Shown here piece by piece: positions 20,242-30,904 of a stretch of DNA of 64,000 nucleotides. Below the pieces are notes generated by a model that searched no databases, was not told the DNA's origin, and saw nothing but the letters and a program-made list of their open reading frames with translations. The DNA lies in assembly GCF_022009635.1 (NCBI RefSeq), contig NZ_CP091716.1, positions 3,549,001 to 3,613,000 on the forward strand. Reading direction: 5' to 3'. A program made the position numbers and the translations under genes. Position 1 is the stretch's first letter, and each line of letters starts with the position of its first letter. Source of the stretch: Variovorax paradoxus. Its GTDB lineage: Bacteria; Pseudomonadota; Gammaproteobacteria; Burkholderiales; Burkholderiaceae_C.

Positions 20242-21639
20242 ATGACGACTTCCCCCAAGACCCGTGCCGAGCGCGACACCTTCGGACCGATCGACGTGCC
20301 GGCCGACAAGCTGTGGGGCGCGCAAACGCAGCGCTCGCTGCAGAACTTCGACATCTCCGGCGAGCAGCAGCCGCGCGAAATCATCAAGGCGCTGGCGCAG
20401 GTGAAGCGCGCGTCGGCCGTGGTCAACCATGCGCTGGGCCTGCAGGACGAGAAAAAGACCGGCGCCATCGTGGCCGCGGCCGACGAAGTCATCGCCGGCA
20501 AGCACCCGGGCGAGTTCCCGCTGGTGGTCTGGCAGACCGGCTCGGGCACCCAGACCAACATGAACGTCAACGAAGTGCTGGCCAACCGCGCGAGCGAGCT
20601 GCTCGGCGGCGAACGCGGCGAAGGCCGCCTCGTGCACCCGAACGACGACGTGAACCGCAGCCAGTCGAGCAACGACGTGTTCCCGACCGCGATGCACGTG
20701 GCCGCCGTGGAAGCCATCACCCACAAGCTGCTGCCCGCCATCGCCAAGCTGCGCGGCACGCTGGAGCAGAAGTCGAAGGACTTCGCGGACATCGTGAAGA
20801 TCGGCCGCACCCACCTGCAGGACGCCACGCCCCTCACGCTGGGCCAGGAGTTCTCCGGCTACGTGGCGCAACTGGCGAATGGCGAGGCGCATGTGCGCGC
20901 CGCGCTGCCGCACCTGAGCGAACTGGCGCTGGGCGGCACGGCCGTCGGCACCGGTCTCAACGCGCCCAAGGGCTACGCGGAGCAGGTGGCGGCCGAGCTG
21001 GCGAAGATCACAGGCCTGCCGTTCGTGACCGCGCCGAACAAGTTCGAAGCCATGGCCAGCGTCGACGCGCTGGTGCATGCCCACGGCGCGCTGAAGACGC
21101 TGGCCGCCAGCATGAACAAGATCGCCAACGACGTGCGCTGGCTCGCCAGCGGCCCGCGCAGCGGCATCGGCGAACTGAGCATCCCCGAGAACGAGCCGGG
21201 CTCGTCGATCATGCCGGGCAAGGTCAACCCGACGCAGAGCGAGGCGGTCACGATGCTGGCCGCGCAGGTGTTTGGCAACGACGTGGCCATCAACATCGGC
21301 GGCGCGTCGGGCAACTTCGAGCTGAACGTGTTCCGCCCGATGGTGGCGCACAACTTCCTGCAGAGCGTGCGCCTGCTGGCCGACGGCATGGTGAGCTTCA
21401 ACGACCACTGCGCGGTGGGCATCGAGCCGAACCGCGAACGCATCACCGAGCTGGTGCAGCGTTCGCTGATGCTGGTGACGGCGCTGAACACGCACATCGG
21501 CTACGACAAGTCGGCCTACATCGCCAAGAAGGCGCACAAGGAAGGCACGAGCCTGCGCGAAGCCGCCATCGCGTCGGGCCACCTCACGGCCGAGCAGTTC
21601 GATGCATGGGTGGTGCCGGAGAACATGACCGGCCGTTGA
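20242..21639 (+). CDS. fumC: Fumarate hydratase class II
   Basis: The 465-residue, cofactor-free fumarase of the aspartase/fumarase superfamily acts in the TCA cycle. I chose the ATG at 20242 ([20 protein letters not shown]), which has GGAG upstream; an in-frame ATG at 20176 would add a non-conserved basic stretch. The N-terminal motif WGAQTQRSL, the [14 protein letters not shown] loop and the signature [11 protein letters not shown] (mobile catalytic Ser321/Ser322) are intact. It is oxygen-stable, complementing the iron-sulfur enzyme at 14639-16192. A strong terminator follows. Confidence 0.96.
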   Translation: MTTSPKTRAERDTFGPIDVPADKLWGAQTQRSLQNFDISGEQQPREIIKALAQVKRASAVVNHALGLQDEKKTGAIVAAADEVIAGKHPGEFPLVVWQTGSGTQTNMNVNEVLANRASELLGGERGEGRLVHPNDDVNRSQSSNDVFPTAMHVAAVEAITHKLLPAIAKLRGTLEQKSKDFADIVKIGRTHLQDATPLTLGQEFSGYVAQLANGEAHVRAALPHLSELALGGTAVGTGLNAPKGYAEQVAAELAKITGLPFVTAPNKFEAMASVDALVHAHGALKTLAASMNKIANDVRWLASGPRSGIGELSIPENEPGSSIMPGKVNPTQSEAVTMLAAQVFGNDVAINIGGASGNFELNVFRPMVAHNFLQSVRLLADGMVSFNDHCAVGIEPNRERITELVQRSLMLVTALNTHIGYDKSAYIAKKAHKEGTSLREAAIASGHLTAEQFDAWVVPENMTGR

Positions 21640-21657
21640 TTCGCCAGTCGGCACCAT

Positions 21658-21686
21658 GAAAAAAGGACCCTCGCGGGTCCTTTTTC
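21658..21686. terminator. Bidirectional terminator between fumC and the oxidoreductase gene
   Basis: The hairpin AAAAAAGGACCC-tcgc-GGGTCCTTTTT sits between convergent genes, with A- and T-runs on either side. Confidence 0.85.
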
Positions 21687-21690
21687 ATTT

Positions 21691-22308
21691 TCAATAACCG
21701 GTGGTGTAGCGCTGACGGGGGTGAGAGGGCTTTTCCAGCTCGTCGATGAACGCGATCGCGTAGTCCGCGAAGGTGATCCAGCTGCGGCCTTCGGCGCTTA
21801 CCAGCAGGTCGTCCTTGCCCAGGCGGAACTTGCCGGTGCGCTCGCCTTCGACGAATTCGGCGGAGGGCGACAGGAAGGTCCAGTCGAGATCCTTTTCGCT
21901 GCGCAGGGTGTCGAGGAACACGCCGCCGGCCGAGGCCTCGGCGCGGTAGGCGTCCGGGAAGTTGGGCGTGTCGATCACCTTCAGGCCGGGCGCCGCGAAC
22001 AGGCTGCCGGCGCCGCCGACCACCAGCAGGCGCTTCACGCCGGCACGCTTCGTCGGCTCGATGATGGCCGCGGGCGGCACGGTGGCGAAGTGCGCGGCGC
22101 TGAACACGGCGTCGTGGCCGGCCAGGGCCTTCTCGAGGGCGGCGCCGTCGAGCACGTCGAGGTCGACGGCCTTCACGCTGGCGCGGCCGGCCAGCTTGGC
22201 GCTGGCCTTGCGGGCGATGGCGGTGACGGTGTGGCCGCGGCGCAGCGCCTCTTCGAGAAGCTGGCTGCCGGCGCGCCCGGTGGCGCCGATGATGGCGATG
22301 TGGCTCAT
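21691..22308 (-). CDS. NAD(P)-binding oxidoreductase, atypical SDR (NmrA/YwnB-like)
   Basis: The 205-residue soluble protein has an N-terminal Rossmann motif GATGRAGSQ (residues 8-16) and an AIARK segment suited to the NADP phosphate. Conserved positions VGGAGSLF and DWTFLSPSAEF fit the NAD(P)H-binding sugar-epimerase-like group, which includes NmrA-like sensors and flavin reductases. The substrate is unknown. The gene is divergent from the LysR gene at 22410, which is the likely regulator; GGAG precedes the start. Confidence 0.85.
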   Translation of the reverse strand: MSHIAIIGATGRAGSQLLEEALRRGHTVTAIARKASAKLAGRASVKAVDLDVLDGAALEKALAGHDAVFSAAHFATVPPAAIIEPTKRAGVKRLLVVGGAGSLFAAPGLKVIDTPNFPDAYRAEASAGGVFLDTLRSEKDLDWTFLSPSAEFVEGERTGKFRLGKDDLLVSAEGRSWITFADYAIAFIDELEKPSHPRQRYTTGY

Positions 22309-22409
22309 GGTGATCTCCAGAAAGTGGATGGGATGAACCGCATCTTAGGTTTCTGCTTTCGAAAGAAATACCTCGATTTGCGCGCTTGTTTATTCCTAAA
22401 ATCGTGCAA

Positions 22410-23327
22410 ATGGATCGATTGAATGCAATGCGGGTGTTCGTCAACGTGGTCGATTCGGGCAGCCTTTCCGCTGCCGCCGACAAGCTCGACCTGTCCCGTC
22501 CGGTGGTCACGCGCTACGTGGCCGAACTGGAGCAGTGGACCGGCGCGCGCCTGCTGCATCGCACGACGCGCCGGCTGAGCCTCACGGCGGCTGGCGAAGA
22601 GCTGCTGCCGCGTTGCCGCCAAGTGCTGGAACTCACGGGCGACATGCAGGCCGCGGTGCGGCACCCGGCCGAGGCGCCGCGCGGGCAGCTGCGCATCACG
22701 GCCAGCACGTCGTTCGCGCAAGCGCAGCTGGCCGGGGCGGTGGCCGACTATGTGCGGCTCTATCCGGGCGTGGCGGTCGACCTGGTGCTGCTCGACCGGT
22801 CGGTCAACCTGGTGGACGAGCGCATCGACCTCGCGATTCGGGTGGCTGCGGAAATCGACCCCAACCTCATCGCCCGGCGGCTTACCGACTGCCGCTCGGT
22901 GGTGTGCGCCTCACCGGGCTACCTGAAGGAGCAGGGCAGGCCGCTGCGGGTGGAAGAGTTGGCCCAGCGCAATTGCCTCACGCATTCCTACTTCGGGCGC
23001 AGCCTGTGGAACTTCACGCGCAAGGAAGACGGGGAGCCGGTGTCGGTGGCCGTGGGCGGCAACGTGTCGACCAACGATGCGGCCAGCCTGATGTACCTGG
23101 CGCGGGCCGGGGCGGGCATCGCGATGCTGCCGACCTACCTCACGTCGGAGCTGCTGCAGAAGGGGGAACTGGTGCGGCTCTTTACCGATTTCGAGCCGCA
23201 GGTGGTGGGCATGTACGCGGTGTATGCCTCGCGCAAGCACATGCCGGCCACGCTGCGCACGATGCTCGACTTTCTGGCCGCGCGCTTTACTGAAGTGCCT
23301 GCGTGGGACGCGCCGCACGCAGGCTAG
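22410..23327 (+). CDS. LysR-family transcriptional regulator
   Basis: A 305-residue regulator with an N-terminal winged helix (MDRLNAMRVFVNVVDSGSLSAAADKLDLS) and a type 2 periplasmic-binding-like effector domain. The start at 22410 gives the standard LysR N-terminus. It most resembles the CrgA/YafC-like subgroup (LLHRTTRRLSLTAAG). Its position, head to head with the oxidoreductase gene across about 100 bp, suggests it controls that gene. It ends 9 bp before the convergent UPF0114 gene. Confidence 0.93.
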   Translation: MDRLNAMRVFVNVVDSGSLSAAADKLDLSRPVVTRYVAELEQWTGARLLHRTTRRLSLTAAGEELLPRCRQVLELTGDMQAAVRHPAEAPRGQLRITASTSFAQAQLAGAVADYVRLYPGVAVDLVLLDRSVNLVDERIDLAIRVAAEIDPNLIARRLTDCRSVVCASPGYLKEQGRPLRVEELAQRNCLTHSYFGRSLWNFTRKEDGEPVSVAVGGNVSTNDAASLMYLARAGAGIAMLPTYLTSELLQKGELVRLFTDFEPQVVGMYAVYASRKHMPATLRTMLDFLAARFTEVPAWDAPHAG

Positions 23328-23336
23328 GGGCAGGGC

Positions 23337-23975
23337 TCAGTGGCGGTCGTCGCCGTGCGGCGCCGACGAGGTCATGAGCTTGTCGGTGTAGGCGATGGCC
23401 ATGGCCGAGAACAGGAACGCGATGTGGATCACCGTCTGCGCGATGAGCACGCGGTCGGTGTAGTTGTCGGCGTTGATGAAGGTCTTCAGCAGGTGGATCG
23501 AGCTGATGCCGATGATGGCCGTGGCCAGCTTCACCTTGAGCACCGATGCGTTCACGTGGCTGAGCCACTCGGGCTGGTCGCGGTGGCCTTCGAGGTCCAT
23601 GCGGCTCACGAAGGTCTCGTAGCCGCCCACGATCACCATGATCAGCAGGTTGGAGATCATGACCACGTCGATCAGCGCCAGCACCACCAGCATGATCACC
23701 GTCTCGTTCAGCGTGCCGACCGGTGCGGTGGTCTTGTAGCCGATGCTGGTGATCAGCGCCTGCAGGGCTTCCTTGCTGCCGAAGGCTGCTTCCACGAGGT
23801 GCAGCAGCTCGACCAGGAAATGCACCACGTACACCGCCTGCGCCACGATCAGGCCCAGGTACAGCGGCAATTGCAGCCAGCGGCTCGCGAAAATCAGCTT
23901 GGGCAGCGGCCGAAGCGGCGAACCACGGCGCGGTACGGGCGGGTTCCGGGTGTCGAAGGGATCGGGAGCGGACAT
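23337..23975 (-). CDS. UPF0114/YqhA family (TIGR00645) membrane protein
   Basis: The 212-residue inner-membrane protein has about four helices: PLYLGLIVAQAVYVVHFLVEL, ETVIMLVVLALIDVVMISNLLIMVIVGGYE (one or two), a central loop with FVSRMDLEGHRDQPEWL, VKLATAIIGISSIHLLKTF, and IAQTVIHIAFLFSAMAIAYTD. The loop motif is diagnostic of the YqhA group. Its function is not established. The N-terminus has a Pro/Arg-rich 25-residue extension. Confidence 0.85.
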   Translation of the reverse strand: MSAPDPFDTRNPPVPRRGSPLRPLPKLIFASRWLQLPLYLGLIVAQAVYVVHFLVELLHLVEAAFGSKEALQALITSIGYKTTAPVGTLNETVIMLVVLALIDVVMISNLLIMVIVGGYETFVSRMDLEGHRDQPEWLSHVNASVLKVKLATAIIGISSIHLLKTFINADNYTDRVLIAQTVIHIAFLFSAMAIAYTDKLMTSSAPHGDDRH

Positions 23976-24059
23976 CGGGAGGGCGGTTGTTTTGGACGGG
24001 GGATTCTAGGGGTGTCCCCGTGTCGCACTCGTGATAACCCCGCGAACTAACATCGGGCA

Positions 24060-24079
24060 GTCACCGACCCGTCAGTGAC
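24060..24079. promoter_or_regulatory. Inverted repeat upstream of acs
   Basis: GTCAC (24060-24064) and GTGAC (24075-24079) flank a 10-bp spacer. Nearby, CGACCCGT and TGACCCGT form an imperfect direct repeat. This is a possible regulator site 54 bp before acs; support is weak. Confidence 0.25.
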
Positions 24080-24132
24080 CCGTAAGTGGGCACGCCGACA
24101 TTACGGCCGCATCCATCCAGGAGACATAGAGC

Positions 24133-26130
<1,998 letters not shown>

Positions 26131-26206
26131 CGGCTGTAGGACGTGGCCCCCTGTGGGGCCATAAGCCCGTGGACGGCCTCCGGCTGGGGTAAAACCGTCG
26201 GAATGA

Positions 26207-26228
26207 CCGTGCGCCTCGACGCGCACGG
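26207..26228 (+). terminator. Hairpin after acs
   Basis: A perfect 8-bp hairpin, CCGTGCGC-ctcgac-GCGCACGG, is followed by CTGTTTCC. A second hairpin, TGGCCCC-ctgt-GGGGCCA, lies at 26144-26161. The T-run is poor, so termination is uncertain. Confidence 0.4.
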
Positions 26229-26267
26229 CTGTTTCCGATGTGTTCGATCTTTCCGAAGGAGGCCCCC

Positions 26268-26783
26268 ATGGGCGTGAGATCTGCTTTTCTTTTTGTCATC
26301 GTGCTGCTCATCGCGGCACTCGCCGCGTTGAACTGGGGCACGCTGTCCGCGCCCACCGACGTGTGGCTGGGCTTCATGACCGTGTCGGCGCCGCTGGGGC
26401 TGATCATGCTGGGCCTCACGGTGGTGCTGGCGGCCTTCTTCCTCGTGTACGTGCTGTACCTGCACAGCTCCGTGCTGATCGACACCAAGCGCCACACGAA
26501 GGAAATGCAGGCTCAGCGCGATCTGGCCGACAAGGCCGAAGCGTCGCGCTTTACCGAGCTGCGCAATTTCCTGGAAGCGCAGGAGAACAAGCACATGGCG
26601 CAGAACGCCGACCGGCAGACCGCGCTGCTGGCGCGTCTGGATCAGCTGGAGACGTCGGTCCGGTTGCGCTCCGACCAGACCGACAACACGGTGGCCGCGC
26701 ACATCGGCCAGCTCGAAGACCGCATCGAGCGCCGGCCGCTGTCGCCGGTCGTGATGCCGGCCGACATCAACCCGCAGGGTTGA
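26268..26783 (+). CDS. LapA-like two-helix membrane protein with coiled coil
   Basis: The 171-residue protein starts at 26268, after AAGGAGG. Two N-terminal helices (SAFLFVIVLLIAALAALNWG; PLGLIMLGLTVVLAAFFLVYVLYLH) enclose a short periplasmic loop with NWGTLSAPTDVW. A charged cytoplasmic coiled coil follows (KRHTKEMQAQRDLADKAEASRF to RLDQLETSV). This layout matches the LapA/YciS family of small membrane proteins; the role is not clear. It is alone between acs and a convergent cytochrome gene. Confidence 0.8.
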   Translation: MGVRSAFLFVIVLLIAALAALNWGTLSAPTDVWLGFMTVSAPLGLIMLGLTVVLAAFFLVYVLYLHSSVLIDTKRHTKEMQAQRDLADKAEASRFTELRNFLEAQENKHMAQNADRQTALLARLDQLETSVRLRSDQTDNTVAAHIGQLEDRIERRPLSPVVMPADINPQG

Positions 26784-26807
26784 GCGAAAAGGCGCTTTCT
26801 TTTTTAC

Positions 26808-27122
26808 TTACTTCGTCTGCAGCACCCAGGTGGCGAGCTTCTTCGCATCGGCTTCGCTGACCTGGTTGTTGGCCGGCATCGGCACCGGCCCCCAGACGCC
26901 GGAGCCGCCCTTCATGATCTTGCTGGCGAGCTTGTCGACCGCGCCCTTGTCGTCTTTGTACTTCGCGGCCACGTCCTTGAACGACGGCCCGAGCACCTTG
27001 CGCTCGACCGCATGACAGCTCATGCAGTTCTTCGAGGTGGCCAGCGCCAGGTCGGCGAAGGCGGGCGCGGCGAGTACGCCAAGGCCGAGACCCAGGGCTG
27101 CCGTCATCAAGACTCTTTTCAT
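26808..27122 (-). CDS. Cytochrome c class I, c551/c552 type
   Basis: The 104-residue periplasmic electron carrier has signal peptide MKRVLMTAALGLGLGVLAAPAFA. The heme-binding motif is CMSCH (Cys33-His37), and the likely axial Met lies in PVPMPANNQVS, in the pattern of bacterial c551. The C-terminal helix DAKKLATWVLQTK is typical. The partner oxidase or reductase is not encoded nearby. It is divergent from the Trp-rich protein gene at 27230. Confidence 0.93.
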   Translation of the reverse strand: MKRVLMTAALGLGLGVLAAPAFADLALATSKNCMSCHAVERKVLGPSFKDVAAKYKDDKGAVDKLASKIMKGGSGVWGPVPMPANNQVSEADAKKLATWVLQTK

Positions 27123-27229
27123 GGGGATCTATTTCGTAAGGGCTGAGTTACATTCGGCTCAACGCGATTGTAGGTAGCGCCGTGCACGGCGTCCCTCAGC
27201 GTTGCCAATACAACCTCAAGGGATTCGCG

Positions 27230-27481
27230 ATGTGGTTTCTGGCATTGGGCCTGCTCGGCCTGGCCCTGAAGTATCTCGAAGTCGGCATGGTCGCCGGCTG
27301 GAGCTGGTGGATCGTGCTGTCGCCGTTTGCCATGGCCCTCGCGTGGTGGGCATGGGCCGATTCGTCGGGCTATACCAAGCGCAAGATCATGGAGCGGGAA
27401 GACCAGCGCAAGCAGGCGCGCATCGACCGCCAGAAAACCAACATGGGCGTCAAGACCACCAACGCTCAGCGCCGGAAGTAG
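27230..27481 (+). CDS. Small Trp-rich membrane protein (TIGR04438 type)
   Basis: The 83-residue protein is chosen from ATG 27230 with AAGGGA upstream. Two hydrophobic stretches (MWFLALGLLGLALKYLEVGMVAG; WSWWIVLSPFAMALAWWAWAD) contain six tryptophans. The C-terminal third is highly basic and charged (KRKIMEREDQRKQARIDRQK). It fits the small Trp-rich family known mainly from Burkholderiales. Function unknown. Confidence 0.8.
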   Translation: MWFLALGLLGLALKYLEVGMVAGWSWWIVLSPFAMALAWWAWADSSGYTKRKIMEREDQRKQARIDRQKTNMGVKTTNAQRRK

Positions 27482-27578
27482 GGCTCGCCCCCAGGCTGCG
27501 CGGCACTTCGTGTCCGCTTCGCCTTCCCCCTACCGGGGGCAACACCTGAGGCCCGGCAAAGCCGGTTCCTCGGTGTTT
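27482..27578. repeat. GC-rich intergenic element with long terminator-like hairpin
   Basis: Between two convergent genes lie CCCCC-ta-CCGGGGG (27526-27539) and a long imperfect hairpin at 27541-27578 (arms AACACCTGAGG and CCTCGGTGTTT around CCGGC-aaa-GCCGG), followed by TTCTTGC. It looks like a dispersed Comamonadaceae intergenic repeat used as a bidirectional terminator. There is only one copy in this window, so that is inference. Confidence 0.5.
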
Positions 27579-27597
27579 CTTGCAATACCTGCCCTGG

Positions 27598-29292
27598 TCA
27601 GAATTTGTCGAGGACTGCGCCTGAGCTGGCGCTCGAGGCATTGAACGCGAACTTCGCCTGCACGCCGCGCGTGTAGCGCGGTGCCGGTGCCTTCCAGCCT
27701 TCGCGGCGCTTGGCGATCTCGGCTTCGGGCACGTTCAGCTCGAGCTTGAGTTCATGCGCGTCGATGGTGATCGAGTCGCCCTCGTTCACGAAGGCGATGG
27801 TGCCGCCCGCGGCGGCTTCGGGTGCCACGTGGCCCACCACCATGCCCCAGGTGCCGCCGGAGAAGCGGCCGTCGGTGATCAGGCCCACGCTTTCGCCGAG
27901 GCCCGCGCCGATCAGCGCGCCGGTGGGCGCCAGCATCTCGGGCATGCCGGGGCCGCCCTTGGGGCCGAGGTAGCGCAGCACCATCACGTCGCCGGCCTTG
28001 ATCTTGCCGTCCAGAATCGCCTTGAGCGCCGACTGCTCGTCGTCGAACACGCGGGCCGGGCCGGTGATGACCGGGTTCTTCAGGCCGGTGATCTTGGCCA
28101 CGGCGCCTTCGGGCGACAGGTTGCCCTTCAGGATGGCCAGGTGGCCTTCGTCGTACATCGGCTTGTCGATCGGGCGGATCACGTCCTGGTCGGCGCGCGG
28201 CACGTCCGGCACGTCCTTGAGCACTTCCTCGATCGTCTGGCCGGAGATGGTGATGCAGTCGCCGTGCAGCAGGCCTGCCTTCAGCAGCACCTTCATCACT
28301 TGCGGAATGCCGCCGGCCTGGTGCAGGTCGACCGCGAGGTACTTGCCCGAGGGCTTCAGGTCGCAGATGACCGGCACCTTCTTGCGCATGCGCTCGAAGT
28401 CGTCGATGGTCCACTCCACGCCGGCCGCGTGCGCGATGGCCAGGAAGTGCAGCACCGCGTTGGTCGAGCCGCCGGTGGCCATGATGACCGCTACCGCGTT
28501 CTCGATGGCCTTCTTGGTCACGATGTCGCGCGGCTTCAGGTCTTTCTTGATCGCCTCGATCAGCACCTTGGCCGACTCCTTGGCCGAGTTGGCCTTTTCG
28601 TCGTGCGGGTTGGCCATGGTCGACGAGTAGGGCAGCGAGATGCCCAGCGCCTCGAAGGCGCTCGACATGGTGTTGGCGGTGTACATGCCGCCGCACGAAC
28701 CGGTGCCGGGAATGGCGCGCTTCTCGATCTCGAGCAGGTCTTCGTCGCTCATGTTGCCGGCGGCGTTCTGGCCCACGGCTTCGAACACGCTCACGATGTT
28801 CAGGTCCTGGCCCTTGTAGCGGCCCGGAAGAATGGTGCCGCCGTACACGTAGATGGCCGGCACGTTGGCGCGCAGCATGCCCATCAGGCCGCCGGGCATG
28901 TTCTTGTCGCAGCCGCCGACCACCAGCACGCCGTCCATCCACTGGCCGCCCACGCAGGTCTCGATGCAGTCGGAAATGACTTCGCGGCTGACCAGCGAGT
29001 ACTTCATGCCTTCGGTGCCCATGGCCATGCCGTCGGAGATGGTGGGGGTGCCGAACACCTGCGCGTTGCCGCCGGCTTCCTCGATGCCCGCGATGGCCGC
29101 GTCAGCCAGCTTCTGCAGGCCCGAGTTGCAGGGCGTGATGGTGCTGTGGCCGTTGGCGACGCCGACCATCGGCTTCTTGAAGTCGCTTTCCTCGTAGCCC
29201 ATGGCGTAGAACATGGAGCGGTTGGGGGCGCGGCTCTTGCCTTCGACGATGTTGGCGCTGCGGCGGTTGATCTGGATCGGTTTGGTGTCCAT
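27598..29292 (-). CDS. ilvD: Dihydroxy-acid dehydratase
   Basis: The 564-residue enzyme dehydrates dihydroxyisovalerate and dihydroxymethylvalerate in valine, isoleucine and leucine synthesis. I start at 29292 ([20 protein letters not shown]). Three cysteines expected to hold the iron-sulfur cluster are Cys55 (TPCNSGL), Cys128 (GGCDKNMPG) and Cys200 ([14 protein letters not shown]), the pattern of the [2Fe-2S] type. The C-terminal domain has [16 protein letters not shown] and [10 protein letters not shown]. It is divergent from a LysR gene with palindromes in the shared 101-bp promoter region. Confidence 0.96.
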   Translation of the reverse strand: MDTKPIQINRRSANIVEGKSRAPNRSMFYAMGYEESDFKKPMVGVANGHSTITPCNSGLQKLADAAIAGIEEAGGNAQVFGTPTISDGMAMGTEGMKYSLVSREVISDCIETCVGGQWMDGVLVVGGCDKNMPGGLMGMLRANVPAIYVYGGTILPGRYKGQDLNIVSVFEAVGQNAAGNMSDEDLLEIEKRAIPGTGSCGGMYTANTMSSAFEALGISLPYSSTMANPHDEKANSAKESAKVLIEAIKKDLKPRDIVTKKAIENAVAVIMATGGSTNAVLHFLAIAHAAGVEWTIDDFERMRKKVPVICDLKPSGKYLAVDLHQAGGIPQVMKVLLKAGLLHGDCITISGQTIEEVLKDVPDVPRADQDVIRPIDKPMYDEGHLAILKGNLSPEGAVAKITGLKNPVITGPARVFDDEQSALKAILDGKIKAGDVMVLRYLGPKGGPGMPEMLAPTGALIGAGLGESVGLITDGRFSGGTWGMVVGHVAPEAAAGGTIAFVNEGDSITIDAHELKLELNVPEAEIAKRREGWKAPAPRYTRGVQAKFAFNASSASSGAVLDKF

Positions 29293-29356
29293 GGTGTCTC
29301 TTCTGTCGTGGGGGAGATCGGGGAGCCCAAGTATCGGACTTCTGATTGATTGCTTC

Positions 29357-29395
29357 CAATCCATTTTCAAGCATGGATTGATATGCTCAGCATAT
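29357..29395. promoter_or_regulatory. Palindromes in the ilvD/LysR divergent promoter
   Basis: A perfect 8-bp inverted repeat, CAATCCAT-N8-ATGGATTG (29357-29380), is followed at once by the 15-bp palindrome ATATGC-tca-GCATAT (29381-29395). The latter reaches into the LysR start codon (29394). This fits a LysR recognition plus activation site with autoregulation. Confidence 0.55.
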
Positions 29396-30368
29396 GAATG
29401 AAGCCCTCATCGACCTGCGGGCCTGGCGCCAGTTCGTGGCCGTGGCCGAAGAACTGCATTTCGGCCGCGCCGCGCTGCGCCTGCACATGACGCAGCCGCC
29501 GGTGACCCAGGCCATCGCCCAGCTCGAAAAAGCGCTGGGCGTGGTGCTGTTCGACCGCACCCGCCGCCGCGTGGCGCTCACCCCGGCCGGCGAGGCGCTG
29601 CTGCCCGACGTGCGCGAACTGCTGGCCCGCGCCCAGGCGCTGCCGGCACGTGCCCGCGCGGCGGCGGCGGGGCAGGTGGGCCGGGTGCGAATCGCCTTCG
29701 TCTCGACGGTCGGCTTCGAGCGGCTGCCGGCCTGGGTGCGCGAGTTTCGCGTGCTGTGCCCAGAGGTGGCGCTGGAGCTGGTCGAGGCCACCGGCGACGT
29801 GCAGCTCGAAGCCTTCGCGCGCGGCGAGATCGATGCCGGGCTGATGCTGCACTCGCCCGGCGCCGCGCCACCGGGGCTCGCGAGGCTGGCGGTGTCCGAG
29901 GAGCCGCTGGTGCTCGCGCTGCCCGAGCGGCATGCGCTGGCGCAAACACCCAGGCTGCTGATGTCCGAGGTGCTGGCCGAACCGCTGGTGATCTTTCCGC
30001 GCCGCATCGTGCCTTCGCTGCACGACGCGATCTTCGGCCTGTACCACGCGGCGGGGCGCGTGCCGCAGCTGGGACAGGAGGCGATCCAGATGCAGACCAT
30101 CGTCAACCTCGTCTCCGGCGGCATCGGCGTGGCCTGGGTGCCCGAGAGCGTCACGCAGTTCCGGCGCGCGGGTGTCGTGTACCGACGTGCCGAGGAATTC
30201 GCGCCGGCCGCGCGGCGGCGCAATGCGCCGGTGCTGCCGGCCTGCGAAACAAGCCTGGTGTGGCCCGAGGAGGCGGCCAATCCGGCGCTCGCGCGCTTCA
30301 TCGCGTTCGTGCGGGAGCGCGGCGGAACTGCCCCTGATGACGCCCAAGAAGAAAGAAGCGCCGTATGA
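29394..30368 (+). CDS. LysR-family transcriptional regulator next to ilvD
   Basis: The 324-residue protein has an N-terminal winged helix ([38 protein letters not shown]) and an effector domain ([20 protein letters not shown]). It resembles the BenM/CatR-like group. It faces ilvD across 101 bp with two palindromes, so control of ilvD and itself is likely but unproven. Its stop overlaps the next start (ATGA). Confidence 0.93.
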   Translation: MNEALIDLRAWRQFVAVAEELHFGRAALRLHMTQPPVTQAIAQLEKALGVVLFDRTRRRVALTPAGEALLPDVRELLARAQALPARARAAAAGQVGRVRIAFVSTVGFERLPAWVREFRVLCPEVALELVEATGDVQLEAFARGEIDAGLMLHSPGAAPPGLARLAVSEEPLVLALPERHALAQTPRLLMSEVLAEPLVIFPRRIVPSLHDAIFGLYHAAGRVPQLGQEAIQMQTIVNLVSGGIGVAWVPESVTQFRRAGVVYRRAEEFAPAARRRNAPVLPACETSLVWPEEAANPALARFIAFVRERGGTAPDDAQEERSAV

Positions 30369-30904
30369 AATTTGCTCCGTTCCTCCGCTGCCTGGCCGGC
30401 GCGGTGCTCGTGTTCCATGCCGTGAGCGGCAGCGCGGAGCCATCCGCTGTTCCCCAGTTCAAGGACTACCCGGCCGACGCGCCCTACACCGGCCCCAACA
30501 AACCGCTGCTGCTCGACAGCGAGTTCGCCCGGCTCTACCGCACCCGGCTGCGCGAGGCGATCGCCCAAGGCAAACCGGATTTCGCGGGGCGCTACATCGT
30601 CACGCGCTGGGGCTGCGGTTCGGGTGGCTGCAATGTCGGCGCGGTGGTCGACGCCTCCACCGGCCGTGCCACGCCCATGCCCGGCGCGTTGATGAGCGTC
30701 TATCCGCTGAAGCCGCAGTTCGAGAAGGAAGACGGCCAGGAACTCATCTACCGCAAGTCCAGCCGGCTGCTGGTGCAGGCCGGCGACACGGACAACGCGA
30801 ACAGCTCCGGCACGGACGTGGTCGAGTTCTACGAGTTCAGCAACGGCAAGTTCAACTTCATCAAGAGCATGCCTTACGGCCGAGCCGCCAGCACGCGGCC
30901 CTGA
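30365..30904 (+). CDS. Secreted protein of unknown function
   Basis: The 179-residue protein has a signal peptide (FAPFLRCLAGAVLVFHAVSGSA). The mature part contains RYIVTRWGCGSGGCNVGAVVDASTG, a paired-cysteine motif seen in uncharacterised periplasmic proteins that often carry a disulfide. I do not recognise a named function. Its ATG overlaps the LysR stop (ATGA), so it is coupled to a regulator, and its 3' end overlaps the convergent LysR gene by 31 bp. Confidence 0.8.
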   Translation: MKFAPFLRCLAGAVLVFHAVSGSAEPSAVPQFKDYPADAPYTGPNKPLLLDSEFARLYRTRLREAIAQGKPDFAGRYIVTRWGCGSGGCNVGAVVDASTGRATPMPGALMSVYPLKPQFEKEDGQELIYRKSSRLLVQAGDTDNANSSGTDVVEFYEFSNGKFNFIKSMPYGRAASTRP

